Below, piece after piece: positions 39,502-49,800 of a stretch of DNA of 64,000 nt. Every line of letters begins with the position of its first letter. The stretch's first letter is position 1. The DNA is from Caprimulgus europaeus (Eukaryota; Chordata; Aves; Caprimulgiformes; Caprimulgidae): assembly GCA_907165065.1 (NCBI GenBank), contig OU015535.1:1-64000 (forward strand), written 5' to 3'. The notes beneath the pieces are model-generated. The model did not search any database, had not been told where the DNA came from, and was given only the letters and a program-made list of their open reading frames with translations. Made by a program: the position numbers and the translations under genes.

Positions 39502-39869
39502 GTGAGTCATGGTGCCACATCCCATGGCCAGGCAGGATGTGTTCCCAACCGTGCCCACGCCATCCCGTGAATGGCCCCTGTCCTCTGTGCAGATCCTGGG
39601 CAGGGGGCGGGCAGCACGCTGGCAGGGAGGGATGGGACCATTTCCCCATCCTGCGTCCCCTGGTCACCATTTGGTCCCCAGAAGGGAAGGGGAAAAGCAG
39701 CTGCTCTGGCAGGACAGGGCCAGTGCTTCGGCTGTGCCTCTGTCCTGCCCCACGGGGCTTCATCCTGCCCCTGTGTCCTTCCCCACAGGGCAGGGCTGTG
39801 CATGTGCCCACCTCTGCCATGGGCTTGGGGGCAGCAGGGCCTGACGCTGTTTCTCCTCTCTCTCTGCAG

Positions 39870-39911
39870 CTGCCGGGCGCTGAAGGAGCTGTGGGTGGGC
39901 ACACTGCTGGG
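39870..39911 (+). pseudogene. ARHGAP20-like block 3: C-terminal helix of PH domain
   Basis: This 42-bp exon encodes CRALKELWVGTLLG, the closing amphipathic helix of the PH fold with its conserved tryptophan. It is flanked by tctctgcag and gtaagt and is in phase with block 2. Confidence 0.85.
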
Positions 39912-40079
39912 GTAAGTCAGGGGATGCTCCAGGGCCAGCCAGACAGGGGAACACTGCTCTCCAGCTGGGGAGAGGTGCCCCCATGGCTGCGGGCAGCTGT
40001 TGGGCAGAGCTGCCTGACAAGAGAGAAGAGGCAGCTTGGGGCTCACCTGGCTCTCTCCCTGTCCCTTCCTGGTGCACAG

Positions 40080-40164
40080 GATGCCAGAAGGACCCAAGAG
40101 AGCCTGAGTGACCTGGCTCCCATCGCTCAAACTCCTGGAGAAGGAGCTGAGCCACCGCCACGCT
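40080..40164 (+). pseudogene. ARHGAP20-like block 4 with in-frame stop
   Basis: In phase with block 3 it reads MPEGPKRA, then TGA, then VTWLPSLKLLEKELSHRHA. The stop replaces a probable CGA arginine, a CpG-type transition. Splice sites are cacag and gtgagt. Confidence 0.8.
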
Positions 40165-40268
40165 GTGAGTGTCTGTCTGATCTGGGCTCTGTCCCTGAGC
40201 ACTGGTCCTCAAGCCGAGCAGCACAGGCACTGCTCCTGACCTTCTTCCATTCCTTCTCTCTTGCCCAG

Positions 40269-40322
40269 TGGAGGACATTGAGTGCCAGGAGCCTGGAGAG
40301 GCTGATGGAGGGCCAGGCAGAG
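40269..40322 (+). pseudogene. ARHGAP20-like block 5
   Basis: An 18-codon exon encoding WRTLSARSLERLMEGQAE, in phase 0 at both ends, with acceptor ttgcccag and donor gtgaga. It fits the linker between the PH and RhoGAP domains. Confidence 0.75.
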
Positions 40323-40628
40323 GTGAGAATGGCTGCCTTTCACCTGCCCCTGGCTGTACCAGAGTGCCAGTGATGTGCGGTGAGCAGAGTCAGCCTGTGC
40401 AGGACAGAGAAAGGGTCCTGCAATGCCACATGGAGAGCAGAGAGGGTTGGGGAGCTACCAGGGAAAACCAGTATGTCCACGCTGGCAGCACTGGGAAGAA
40501 ATCTGCTGTGTGGGGCAGAGAGCCCAGGAGGGCAGAGGCTCCCAGTTCTGCCATGCTCAGGCTGTCGGTGTGGGGAGCCCTTTCTGCTGCGGGGCTGCTC
40601 CTCTCTAAGCCCTGCCTGGTTCTTGCAG

Positions 40629-40695
40629 GCTGATCCCAAGCAAAGGCCTCCAGCGGTCCCATCTAGGAACAGAGGGGGACTTTGCCTCTCACCAG
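40629..40695 (+). pseudogene. ARHGAP20-like block 6
   Basis: It encodes ADPKQRPPAVPSRNRGGLCL followed by SP, with acceptor tcttgcag and donor gtgagt. It is a proline- and arginine-rich linker with no fold recognised. Confidence 0.65.
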
Positions 40696-40772
40696 GTGAG
40701 TTAATGAAAGAAAGGCAAGCTCCTGCAAGTGGTTGAGCTGTGCTCACTTGTCCCCTGAGTGTCACCATGCAG

Positions 40773-40900
40773 GTTGGGCAGCCCAAGGGAAGACATCACC
40801 TGGAGGAGGAAGGACACCCACTGGGCAGCGACTGCTGGACGTGGTTCTGAGGAGACACAGAGCCTCTGCTGCTGCCCATAGCTTGGAGGAGGGCATGGCA
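40773..40900 (+). pseudogene. ARHGAP20-like block 7, end uncertain
   Basis: After acceptor accatgcag the frame continues from block 6 with GWAAQGKTSPGGGRTPTGQR and further low-complexity residues. No convincing donor could be fixed, so the end is approximate. The frame stays open to a TGA near 40,951. Confidence 0.4.
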
Positions 40901-41109
40901 AGGGCTGGGCCAGGCTGTCCTGGTGTCACGCCAGCTCTCAGGAGCCTCTGAGCTGGAGCCACAGAGCCAGAGCCACGGTTCCAGCTGCTGGCTCCCTGCC
41001 TGTCCTGCTGCACTGCTCAGTACCGCGCTGCAGGCAGGGCAGGGCAGGCCCTGAGAGCACTGGCCTGGCTGTCTCCATTGATGGGCTCTTACTCTGTTGT
41101 CCTTTGCAG

Positions 41110-41246
41110 CAGAAGGGAGCAGCAGCAGCAGGAGGAGGAGGAGGGGGCTGCCCTAGCAGGGGGGGTCTGGCTGCAGCAGGGCGCTCTTTGGGCAATCCCT
41201 GGCAGCTCTCTGTGCAGAGGACAGCATGCTGCCCCAGCCCATCCAG
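41110..41246 (+). pseudogene. ARHGAP20-like block 8: RhoGAP entry segment
   Basis: The end encodes RALFGQSLAALCAEDSMLPQ followed by PIQ, the family's entry into the RhoGAP domain. Upstream in that frame is a TAG at 41,154-41,156, just before a seven-G run. The neighbouring frame gives a Q/E/G-rich stretch instead, so a frame change at the G-run is likely. Splice sites are tttgcag and gtaagc. Confidence 0.75.
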
Positions 41247-41484
41247 GTAAGCCAGCCTGGACAGGGGGTCCTCAGCACTCCCTCCAGATGCTCCAAAGAG
41301 GCAATGGGTGTCCCCGGGAGCTCCAGGGATGGGGGCCTGGGCTCACTCACCCCTGGCTCACTCTTCTGCTCCTAGCCCCTTTGCAGGGGGAGGGAGGCAG
41401 GTCTGGCACAGAGCTATGGCCCCAGCCAGTGCTACTGGAAGGCAGCTCCTCAGCCAAGGAACTGTCCTCCTGCCTCTCCTGCAG

Positions 41485-41646
41485 GAGATCCTGGATATCC
41501 TGCATCACCAAGGACCTTCAACAGAGGGGATATTCTGCAAAACTGCCAGTGGGACAGCGCTTCGGGAGCTGCGGGAGGCTGAGGTCAACGGCACAGATGT
41601 CAACACGGGAAGCCAGCCTGCAATTCTTCTGGCCATCATCTTGAAG
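41485..41646 (+). pseudogene. ARHGAP20-like block 9: RhoGAP core without arginine finger
   Basis: The 54-codon exon encodes EILDILHHQGPSTEGIFCKT and continues through REL(R)EAEVNG to SQPAILLAIILK. RhoGAP domains normally read GIFR at the catalytic loop, where the arginine enters the GTPase active site. Here the codon is TGC (Cys), one CpG-type transition away from CGC. Splice sites are ctcctgcag and gtgagc. Confidence 0.85.
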
Positions 41647-41730
41647 GTGAGCACTGCTGACCTGCATCTGGAGGAGCTCCTGGCTCGCCTGGAGCATTCA
41701 AAGGCTCAACTGGAGCCCTTGGCCTTTCAG

Positions 41731-41847
41731 GACTTTGAAGCATTCCCTCTGCCCCAAGTGCCTCATCTTCAACCTCTATGAGGATTGGATGCAAGCCATG
41801 GAGAAGGAAAGCAAGCAGGCAAGCAAGCAGCACTTGGCAGTTCATGA
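41731..41847 (+). pseudogene. ARHGAP20-like block 10: shifted frame, terminal remnant
   Basis: The in-phase start reads DF and then loses the expected sequence. In another frame of the same block KCLIFNLYEDWMQAMEKESK is clear, as expected just after the exon 9 helix. The rest of the RhoGAP domain does not follow. The acceptor is ggcctttcag. Confidence 0.75.
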
Positions 41848-43690
41848 AGAATGACCACCAGACAACTAACGGGCAGCTCTGGGGAAGGGTGAGAGGAGGT
41901 CTAGCCCAAAGGGAATGACTGCCAGAGGACTGGGTAGACTTCTGAATTTCTGTGGACTTCCAAATTCCTGGTCATTTCTCCTGCCTTGCGGAAGAGCCAT
42001 GGGGAGGCACCACCCACACAAAGGACAAAGGTTTCCTCAAGGATATGTGGCATTTTGGCTTTTGCTTTTGGGTAAGAATCGTGCAAAGAGGCTGCTATCA
42101 TTCAGTTTAGTGCCATTCTGTAAAGTCCTGGACTGAATGTCGTGTGACCTGAAACATTGCTGAGAAAATGGTGGAGGTTTGTCTGCGTTTTCAGGATAGT
42201 GGATGTGAATCCGTATTTCAAATCGTTTTCTTGATCGTTTGGGATTTTTGGGGGCAATTGCTGGTCAGATCTGATTTGATTGTCCTTGGTTTTGCCTCTT
42301 CACGTGGCTGGCAAAGAGCTCATTGTAGAAGCAGGAGCAGAGTCAGTGCTGCTGTTTCCAAGTTGGTCACTTGTACTGGAGTTACCGGGGATATCTCCCG
42401 TCTGTGGTTTCTTTGCAGGCATCTCTCTAAGCCACTTGTCTGTTTGTGAGGGGTGGCGGACTCAAGGGGAGACCTTCTGTTCCTCTTCAGCACCTCAGAG
42501 ATTTACAGGTCATTTTTTGTTTGTTTGTGTTTTATTTGCTGTGCTTGATTTGAAAATCTTATTGCAGCTCTTTCTGTCCTTAAAGGAAGTCTCCAGGGTT
42601 TCTACCCAGGAGTGAGATGTCCGGAAAAGACTGTTCTTGTACAGTCTTTGGGCCTCTTTGAGGAGCACGTCCTTGGTCACTGCTCGATCATCTGCTGGCT
42701 CTCCAAGAGCTTGGTTGTGGGGGGAAAGCACAAGGGTCAGGGAGAACGTCTCTGCCTGGGGGTGCCCCCATGGGGGTGGCCATGCTTGAAATATTGATGA
42801 CACATATGGTGGGACCCCTGGGACAGGGAGCCGAGGCTCACTTGGGCTTGCAGCATGGCCCACATGCACAGAGGCCCAAGGGAAGAGGCCACATCCCTGC
42901 TTCTGGGCTCCCTGTGTGGAGCTGACCGCCCCTCCGCCCCCGCACCCGCAGGTGTGCAGAGGCTCGCTGGGCGTGAGGAGCAGCACCAGTGGGGCCTGTG
43001 TTAATCGGCAGGGGTCCGATGGGCCAGTCAGATGCCTCTGCTACACCCCGTCCCTCTGCTCAGCCCCTGTGCCACTGCTGACTCTTTAGGATCCCTCTGA
43101 CATTCTGCACTCATCCCCCAGTGCCCATCATCCACCCCCTGTCCACAACCCTGTAAACTCTTGCACGCCCCTCAGTTCCCCTCACCCATCTCCCACAGCC
43201 CCCTACTCCCCCCAGGGTCCCCTTTTTCCCCTGCTACTCCCCCACTGAGTCACTGGGCAGTGCTGTGCTGGGTCCCAGTGTGGTGGGACACCAGAGGCCA
43301 GTGCTGTGGTGGCATGGTCAGGGCTGTCCTGGGCTGTTGCCTGAGCCAGCCTCAGCTGGTGCTGGAGGTGGTCATGCTGTGGTGGGAGAGGTGGCAAGGG
43401 TATCCCCATGTGCCCTGGCAGAGCACAGCAAGGCCCCAGGACCCATGGAGACAACTCTGCTATGGGGTCTGTCCTATTGTGGAGAGACTCCTCTAGTGCC
43501 TGCCTCACTGTGGGGGCTCCCTGTCATCCTGCAGTCCCAAGGGAGCTGGAATGACACAGGCAGCACCGTGGGGACCTGCCCCGCTCCAGAAACCCCTTCT
43601 CCAGGGATCTTCCGGCAAAAAAAGACATCCCAAGCAGCAGTATCTCAGTAAAACTCTCGTGAACCCTTCCTTCTCCATCTCTTGTCTTAC
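41848..43690. other. Convergent intergenic interval
   Basis: About 1.8 kb lies between the end of the RhoGAP pseudogene and the last MROH-like exon found. I searched the - strand for the closing MROH exons and saw none; the frames present lack family motifs. No other gene is supported. Confidence 0.6.
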
Positions 43691-43802
43691 CTCAGCAAAG
43701 AAAGCCGTAGCTGTCACCCGCAGCTTATCTGAGCAGGAGTCCAGCCACGGAAAGAGGTTCTTCAGCAGGCAGTGGGAGATGAACCCAGCCTGGAGCAGGA
43801 CA
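43691..43802 (-). CDS. MROH-like exon 34, last exon found
   Basis: Residues 1325-1362: [20 protein letters not shown], then [15 protein letters not shown]. It ends at a good donor (gtaaga), so splicing to a further exon is expected. If that donor were unused, the frame would stay open for a further 60-odd codons. Confidence 0.87.
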
Positions 43803-46800
43803 CTGCACAGGGGACACAAGTGAGGGACACACAGTTACCCAGGAAGGCCACAGGCCAGGTCTCCAGAATTCACTTGTGCCGATGCAGACACTATTCTACA
43901 GCTCAGGACGGCTTCCCAGGCACGCCAGGAGGGTCCCAGCAGCCATTTCCCTGGGCACAACCCTGCATCCCTGGGGCTCTTACCTGCTCAGGAGACACAC
44001 CCCCTCAGGGTGAGCCAGGGGGTCTTCCAGTTGAGCCCACACTGCCTGATTCATGAGCAGCCGCATCCATTTCTGTGCCATGCATTTGCCTAGCACCAGT
44101 TCCAGTGCTGAAAGGAAAATCCTGGCAGAAGAAGCAAAATAAACAAATGCAAGTAAACAAAACAAACCAAACCAAATCAGAATAACAACCACCACACAAA
44201 GAAATCACAAATCACAGCAGCTTAGGGGAAGACTAAATACCCCTGAAATGATGTTTCATAGCCTTCATGAATGCAGCTAACAACACTGGCATTTTCTTTG
44301 TGCGCCAAACCCACTGAAGCAGAAGAAAACCCATGCCCCTAGACTGACTCCATGCTAGATACCAACCAAAGTAACACCTAATACCTCTTCCCACCAGCAT
44401 TTTTCAAATGACACCAGTTCCTGCAAGAGTCACTGCTCCCGGCAGATGTCTGCTGAGAGACTGCAACACTATTGCACAAGCGAGGGTAAGCAGAAGGCAA
44501 GACAACAGCCATCTGCAGTACAAGCTGCAAGGACAAGACCTTCCTGCCTGGGAGCTGGTGTTTCTCCAGGAAGGAACAGAAGCAAAACCAACCACGATGA
44601 TGGGTTTGCACATATGGGAAGCGGGGCTGGTAACGCACTCCTTCAGCCCCACAAAGGAACATGCTTTGGTGAGGGGAACTGAAGCCAGCCCTTCCATCTG
44701 CCCCTTGGGCCCCTTACCTGCACGGCTTCGCCTCGAGCACCTGGCCCTCAAGGTACAGTTGCCTCCAGCTGCTCATGGAGGAAGGCAGCCTCTCCTCGCC
44801 CAGCGTTTCACTGGCCCACCTCAGGAGGCTGGGAAGGAGGTGGGGAAGCAGTGTCCTGAGCTCCTCTGTGCTCCTCAGGGCAAGCACCACCTCGGAGATG
44901 GCACGGGTGATCTACAGAGAAACACGACCAAGAACCACCTGTTCAGAGAAGGCCTTTTCCCAGCAGCCTGGTTTTCCCACCTGCCCGGGGCAGGGGGCTA
45001 CTGTCTGCAATTGGCACTTCCACGACAGCCTCATGGCCAAAGAGCACAAAACTACCCCTGGCTCCCCACACTCCTTGAAGCCAGCCCAGCACAGCACCCT
45101 GCAGTCTCCGTGGGCATCTGCAAAGGGCACCTGACTCCTTCACCCCAAGCATGAGTAAGAAAGAAGATGCAGAGCTGTAGAAATGTGTCTGTCGTAGAAC
45201 GTACCGTCAGAGTCTCCAGAGCAGTTTGATAGTTGTGCTGCACACAAGCCAAGGAGTCAGTCCCCAGGTGGTTGTTTCCTGCTCTGTTTAGTTTTTCCAC
45301 TAAGCACCTCAAGATCTGCATCCCAAAGATGCTTCTCCCCAGTGTCCTCCACAGTTCCACTGTGTCACTGCAAGAGAAGAGACATTCACCCTGGAGCCCG
45401 TATCCTTGCAGTCCTGCAGCTCCCTCAAACCTCCTCATCTTAACAACACCCTACTCACAGCAGACACAAGCTTGCAGTCTTGGAACATCCAAAACTGCTC
45501 AGGCAGACTGCTTGACTACAGCGGGGACAAGTGGGCAGAGCACGTACCTGTCCATGGGCAGACCTCTCTGGAGGAGACTGCTGATCACGGGCTCCCGGTG
45601 AAAGTGGGTGAGGAGGAGCACTGAGCGGAGCAGGAAGGGTCTGTGTGTGCTCTGCTGCATGTAGGTGCAAAGGGTGTTCAGGATTTTTGGCACCTGAGTG
45701 GAAGAAGAGGAGAAAGATGGGCTTGGTGGATCCTGTACGTCCTCTTGCGGGACCCAGACACAGTCATTTTGCACATGAGCCACGCCTGTGCCCTTGCCAC
45801 AGGGTCCAGATCTAACTGGAAACCTCACCCCTTCCACCCTGCCTGACCCTGGCTCATGTCTGGAGCCGAGTCTGCTCTTGGCAACGGTGCACCTGCACAC
45901 ACGCACGCACACGCACACACATGCTCACACACACCTGCACACACGCACGCACACACACACACACACATGCTCAGGCACACGCACACACATGCACACACAT
46001 GCTCACACACACACACACATGCTCACACACGCTCACACACACGCACTCACGCACAGACACTGAGACGCACACACACTTACATGCACACGCTCACACACTC
46101 ACGCTCACACGCGCACACACGCAGTCACGGCACGTGCCTGGGCCCAGCTGTGTGAGCAGCTGCGTGCCCTGTGTGCACACAGACACATTTCACACCCAAC
46201 ACCTCAACAACTCTGCCCATGTGTCTGTAGCAGTGTGAGACCCCAAACGCCTTTCAAGACACTGAAGATGCCTTGCAGGGTCTGTGCAAGGGCACGTGGC
46301 TCCTTCCAGGAGAACCCGATCCTCCAGGGACACTTCTCCTTGCCTGGCGGGCTGGGGGACAGCGCAGTTGGGGAAAGCAATGAGAGCAATCAACAAATAT
46401 CCAACCTGTGGGAAACCCAGCGTGCCCAGCAAAGCTCCGAGTAAAGGGAATTGGGGACCAGTGACAAAAGAGCAGGGTGAAGTGGGTCCCAGGGCAGGGA
46501 GGACTGACCCCAGAGGAAGCAGGGGAATGGCAGGGTCGGTGCCTCCCAGTGCCTCAGTCGTCGGAAGGACCTGGACCAATGGGAGACTGTGGACAAGAAG
46601 TGCCCTTATCCGTGTCACCAGCTGGAACAGACGCCAGTTGCTAACCCGTGACTCAAACCATCAGTAGCCCCTCGGCCTGGCACACAGGTGGTGTTTCTTG
46701 AGCTCCTACCAACTGCACAGGGTGTCGTGCAACAGCCAACAGGAGAAAAGACAAAGTCAAATGGAAAAAAAGCCAAAAACCGAAACATCTCCTTTACCTC

Positions 46801-49800
46801 CTGAAGTATTTCCTTTCTGCATTCCCCCAGGAAGAAAAACATCCACTTCCACACTGCTTTTGTATGTGTGGGTGTGACATGCAGCAAGCTGTCCCAGATG
46901 GCAGTCATAAAGTCCACAGCCTGTGCTGGAGGGATGCACTTGCAAACAGCCTGGAGACAAGTCAGGAACAGGAGAGACCATGTCACAGCTCTGCTCCAGG
47001 AATTCGGAAAGGAAAGGAAACTTGATCTGACTGTTAGTTTGTCAGTCATGGAGGGGGCCATGGCTTGACCCTCCTGCTGTGCATATAGTGCTGTTTACAT
47101 CTGATGCAGCTAACCCCCCTGGACGTGTCTCCCCCCATGTTGTTTGCTTATATACCAAACTGGTATTCTGACAAGAGCACTGACTCGCACCCACACACAG
47201 AGCACAGTATCTGCTCCAGCATGCCGAGACGACAGCCTTGTCTCAAAGCCTCCTGCCGCTTGCTAACAGCAGCTGCCCCGGACAGCTTGCTCTGGAGAAA
47301 GCCAGAGACTCTGGAAAGGAGCAGGTCAATGTGCAGGAGCCCAGGAGCTGGGTTGCTGTTCTGGGGTCAGTTACCTTTGCTATTTTGGCACGGCTCTCCT
47401 CCAAAGTCTTGGTGTCTGGGCTGTTCAGCTCCTCACACAGGCACCTGACCTCATTTGCCTGAGGCATCACATTCATGGTCTTGGCTGGAACAAACACTGG
47501 GAGAAAACAGGAGTCATGTCTACAGAACCCAACCTCTGCCCCAGATACTGATAAAGGAGAACACGAGTGGTGGCAGTGAAGGCCACAGGGACAGCCAGGG
47601 CCCTCCTGAACTCAGGGCAGCAGGATTTCCCGAGCCCGATAAATGGTTGACAAGTCTCAGGCTGGAAAGAGCCCCCTTCCTTCTTGAACTGTTTGCGTCT
47701 GGGTTTCTGCAGCCACTGGCCTCTGCTCCCAGCAGCTGCCTCCCCTGTTCCTGCAGAGGCCACCATCATCTCTGGGAGGCAGGAAACCTCCCCATGACTT
47801 CCTCAGCACAAGCAGACCCTGCTGCCTGAAGAGCAAGGGCTTTGAACACAACCCTTCACGGCATGCTCCAGGCCTGCAGCTCGGATCCCTCCTCTGCACT
47901 CACTATGCTCTGGGCAGCAAATTTGTTTCCTCTCTTGTGCTTGGCAGCAGATTTCTTCCCTGGTAGGGAAGAGTTTGGAGACTGTCTGGGCAGCTGCCTG
48001 TCTCTCCAGGCTCAAGGCAGGGAGCAAGAAGGAAGACACCCTCTGAAATGTCAGAGGCCTCATCCAAGCGAGTTATCTGAGCACCCTCTGTCTCTCCTGG
48101 AATGTGGAGGGGGACAGTCCCCAGCATTAGTGACAATGTCCTGCTCTGAGACAGAAGTGGAGGATGGCCCTGGCTCCTCAACCTCTTTCATGCCCCAGGG
48201 AGGTGGGACTCAGCAACCCGCTCCCAGGGATCCTTCCTGAGATGGATGGGGAGGCAGAGGGCTAACGGGGTGGGGGCACAAAACCAGCCAAGCATGTTGC
48301 CTCCTCCTTCCTTCCTGGGGACGGGGCCTGGCCCCATGGGACCCCGATGGTGCCAGGCCAGGAAGGGAGGGAGGATCAGGCTAAGCAAGGCTGGGAAGCC
48401 CCCGCTTTACTCACCTTGCATTTGCAGAAGGTAGCCAAGGCAGACCCATGCCCTCTGGCAGGACGTGGCCACGCAGTCGCTGGTCAGAGTCGCCAGCAGT
48501 CCCACCAGGGAGCCAAACTGCTCACAAGGATGTCGTTTCTGCAGGGGAGAGCAGCAGGAGAAGGGTCACAGACAGCCCCAGCACCCACTCACCTCTACTA
48601 CACATGCTGCTCCCTGAGCAGCAACCAGGCAGAGGGGCAGGCAGAAGGGATGCTCCATCATCCCAGGAGCCCCAGAACCCAGCAGCCAGCTGGGCAGGGC
48701 TCGCTTCTGGGGCCAGGAATGGTGGGAAGGGTGCACCAAGGCACATAGGAGGTTGCTACTCACCATGATTTCAAATCGCTCCTTGCAAGTGCCCAACACG
48801 TGGGTGCAAACTCGCAGGGCTCTCTCCCGCTCCCATTCTCTGGCTGAAGTGAGCCAGCCCTTCAGGACCTGGGTCAGGGTGCATCTGTCTGACCACGGCA
48901 TCTTTCTCTCCCTGAGATCCCTCTCCCTCCTTCTCTGGCCCCTTCTTGGCGCAGCCCCTGTCCTCACCAGCACTGGCCTCCACCACCTCACTCTCTCCAG
49001 CCGCCTCTCCCCTCACCCAGGTGTTGCTCCCCTGCCAGTGTCTCCCCACTCTGGCTTTCCCTCAGGGTGCCCTCACCCAGCTCAGGGCTGGCTCTTGGCT
49101 TTCCCTCTGTCAGGGCCCACTTCCCTGCCTGTCCTGAGGCTGCAGTAGCTGCGTGCTCCCATCCTCCAACTCAGCCCCTGGCTCCGGCCAGATACACAAC
49201 CTCAGAGCGAGGAGCCAAAGCCCCACTTTCCTGTAGCAAAGGTACCCACCTCCTATCACCCACTAAAGTCTCAATTCTCTGCCCCCACAACACCTTCTCT
49301 GTTCCCCATGGCGACTCACATGGACCATGTCGTCAAAGCAGGCAGAGGTCGCCTCTGCCTCCAGAAGGGTTTCTACAAGGAGGCACAGGTCTTCCATGCT
49401 TCTCCTGTGCAGAAGCTAAAAGCAGGAAAGGAGAGCTGAGGTTCTGCATCATGGGGGCTGTCAGGGCCTGCTGAGGTGGGATCCTGACCCAGAGGTGGGC
49501 AGGCACTGGCCAGTGGGTACCTGCATGTTCACAGCTGCCCTCGCTGTCTTCCTTCCCTTCTTCAGCTGCTCCTCGGAAGGACAGGACAAGATGCTCTGGC
49601 AGCACACTGACAGCAGGTTGTGATTTTCCATCCTGCTCAGAGGTGGCCTCAGCTTGCTGGCCAGAGGAAAAAGGAAGAGAAAACAGAAAGGGGATTTATT
49701 AGCCCTTTCCAGAGTGGCTCAAACCACAACTGGCTTCCTCCTCATCGAGGGTTCCAAACCCAACACCGCCAGCCCAGGCCAGCGAGCACTGCCTTCAGCT

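Larger units (their letters stand above)
39006..41847 (+). pseudogene. ARHGAP20-like Rho GTPase-activating protein, pseudogene
   Basis: Ten exon-like blocks with good splice sites follow the order of ARHGAP20-type proteins: a PH domain (39,006-39,911), a short linker, then the start of a RhoGAP domain (41,110-41,847). Proteins of this family speed GTP hydrolysis by Rho-type GTPases. Several lesions show loss of function. A TGA at 40,105-40,107 sits where a CGA arginine fits the linker. The frame is disrupted around a seven-G run near 41,159. The arginine finger of the GIFR motif is cysteine (TGC, 41,536-41,538). The last block has shifted frame, and the rest of the RhoGAP domain is absent. 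Two of the lesions fit CpG decay. The gene is convergent with the MROH-like gene. Similar ARHGAP20-like copies are often multi-copy in birds, so a functional parent probably exists elsewhere. No first exon was found with confidence. Confidence 0.85.

Noticed and set aside
39305-40373. Long + and - strand frames of 199-316 codons over 39.3-40.4 kb
   Set aside because: They run through introns of the ARHGAP20-like pseudogene; GC-rich DNA has few stops. The exon blocks with splice sites explain the coding signal.
43203-43508. Frame with VRQALEESLHNR as the missing MROH terminal exon
   Set aside because: The similarity is a few residues only, the following sequence is not HEAT-like, and a stop intervenes in the phase required.
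45788-46238. His/Thr-rich frames near 46 kb
   Set aside because: They are produced by the CA microsatellite.
46190-46430. Possible extra MROH exon (contains [14 protein letters not shown] on the - strand)
   Set aside because: Exons 29 and 30 already join in phase 0 with family-like continuity, and this frame ends in a stop without clear splice sites.
47500-48410. Frames between MROH exons 27 and 28
   Set aside because: Exons 27 and 28 join in phase 1 with continuous family sequence, so the interval is intron.
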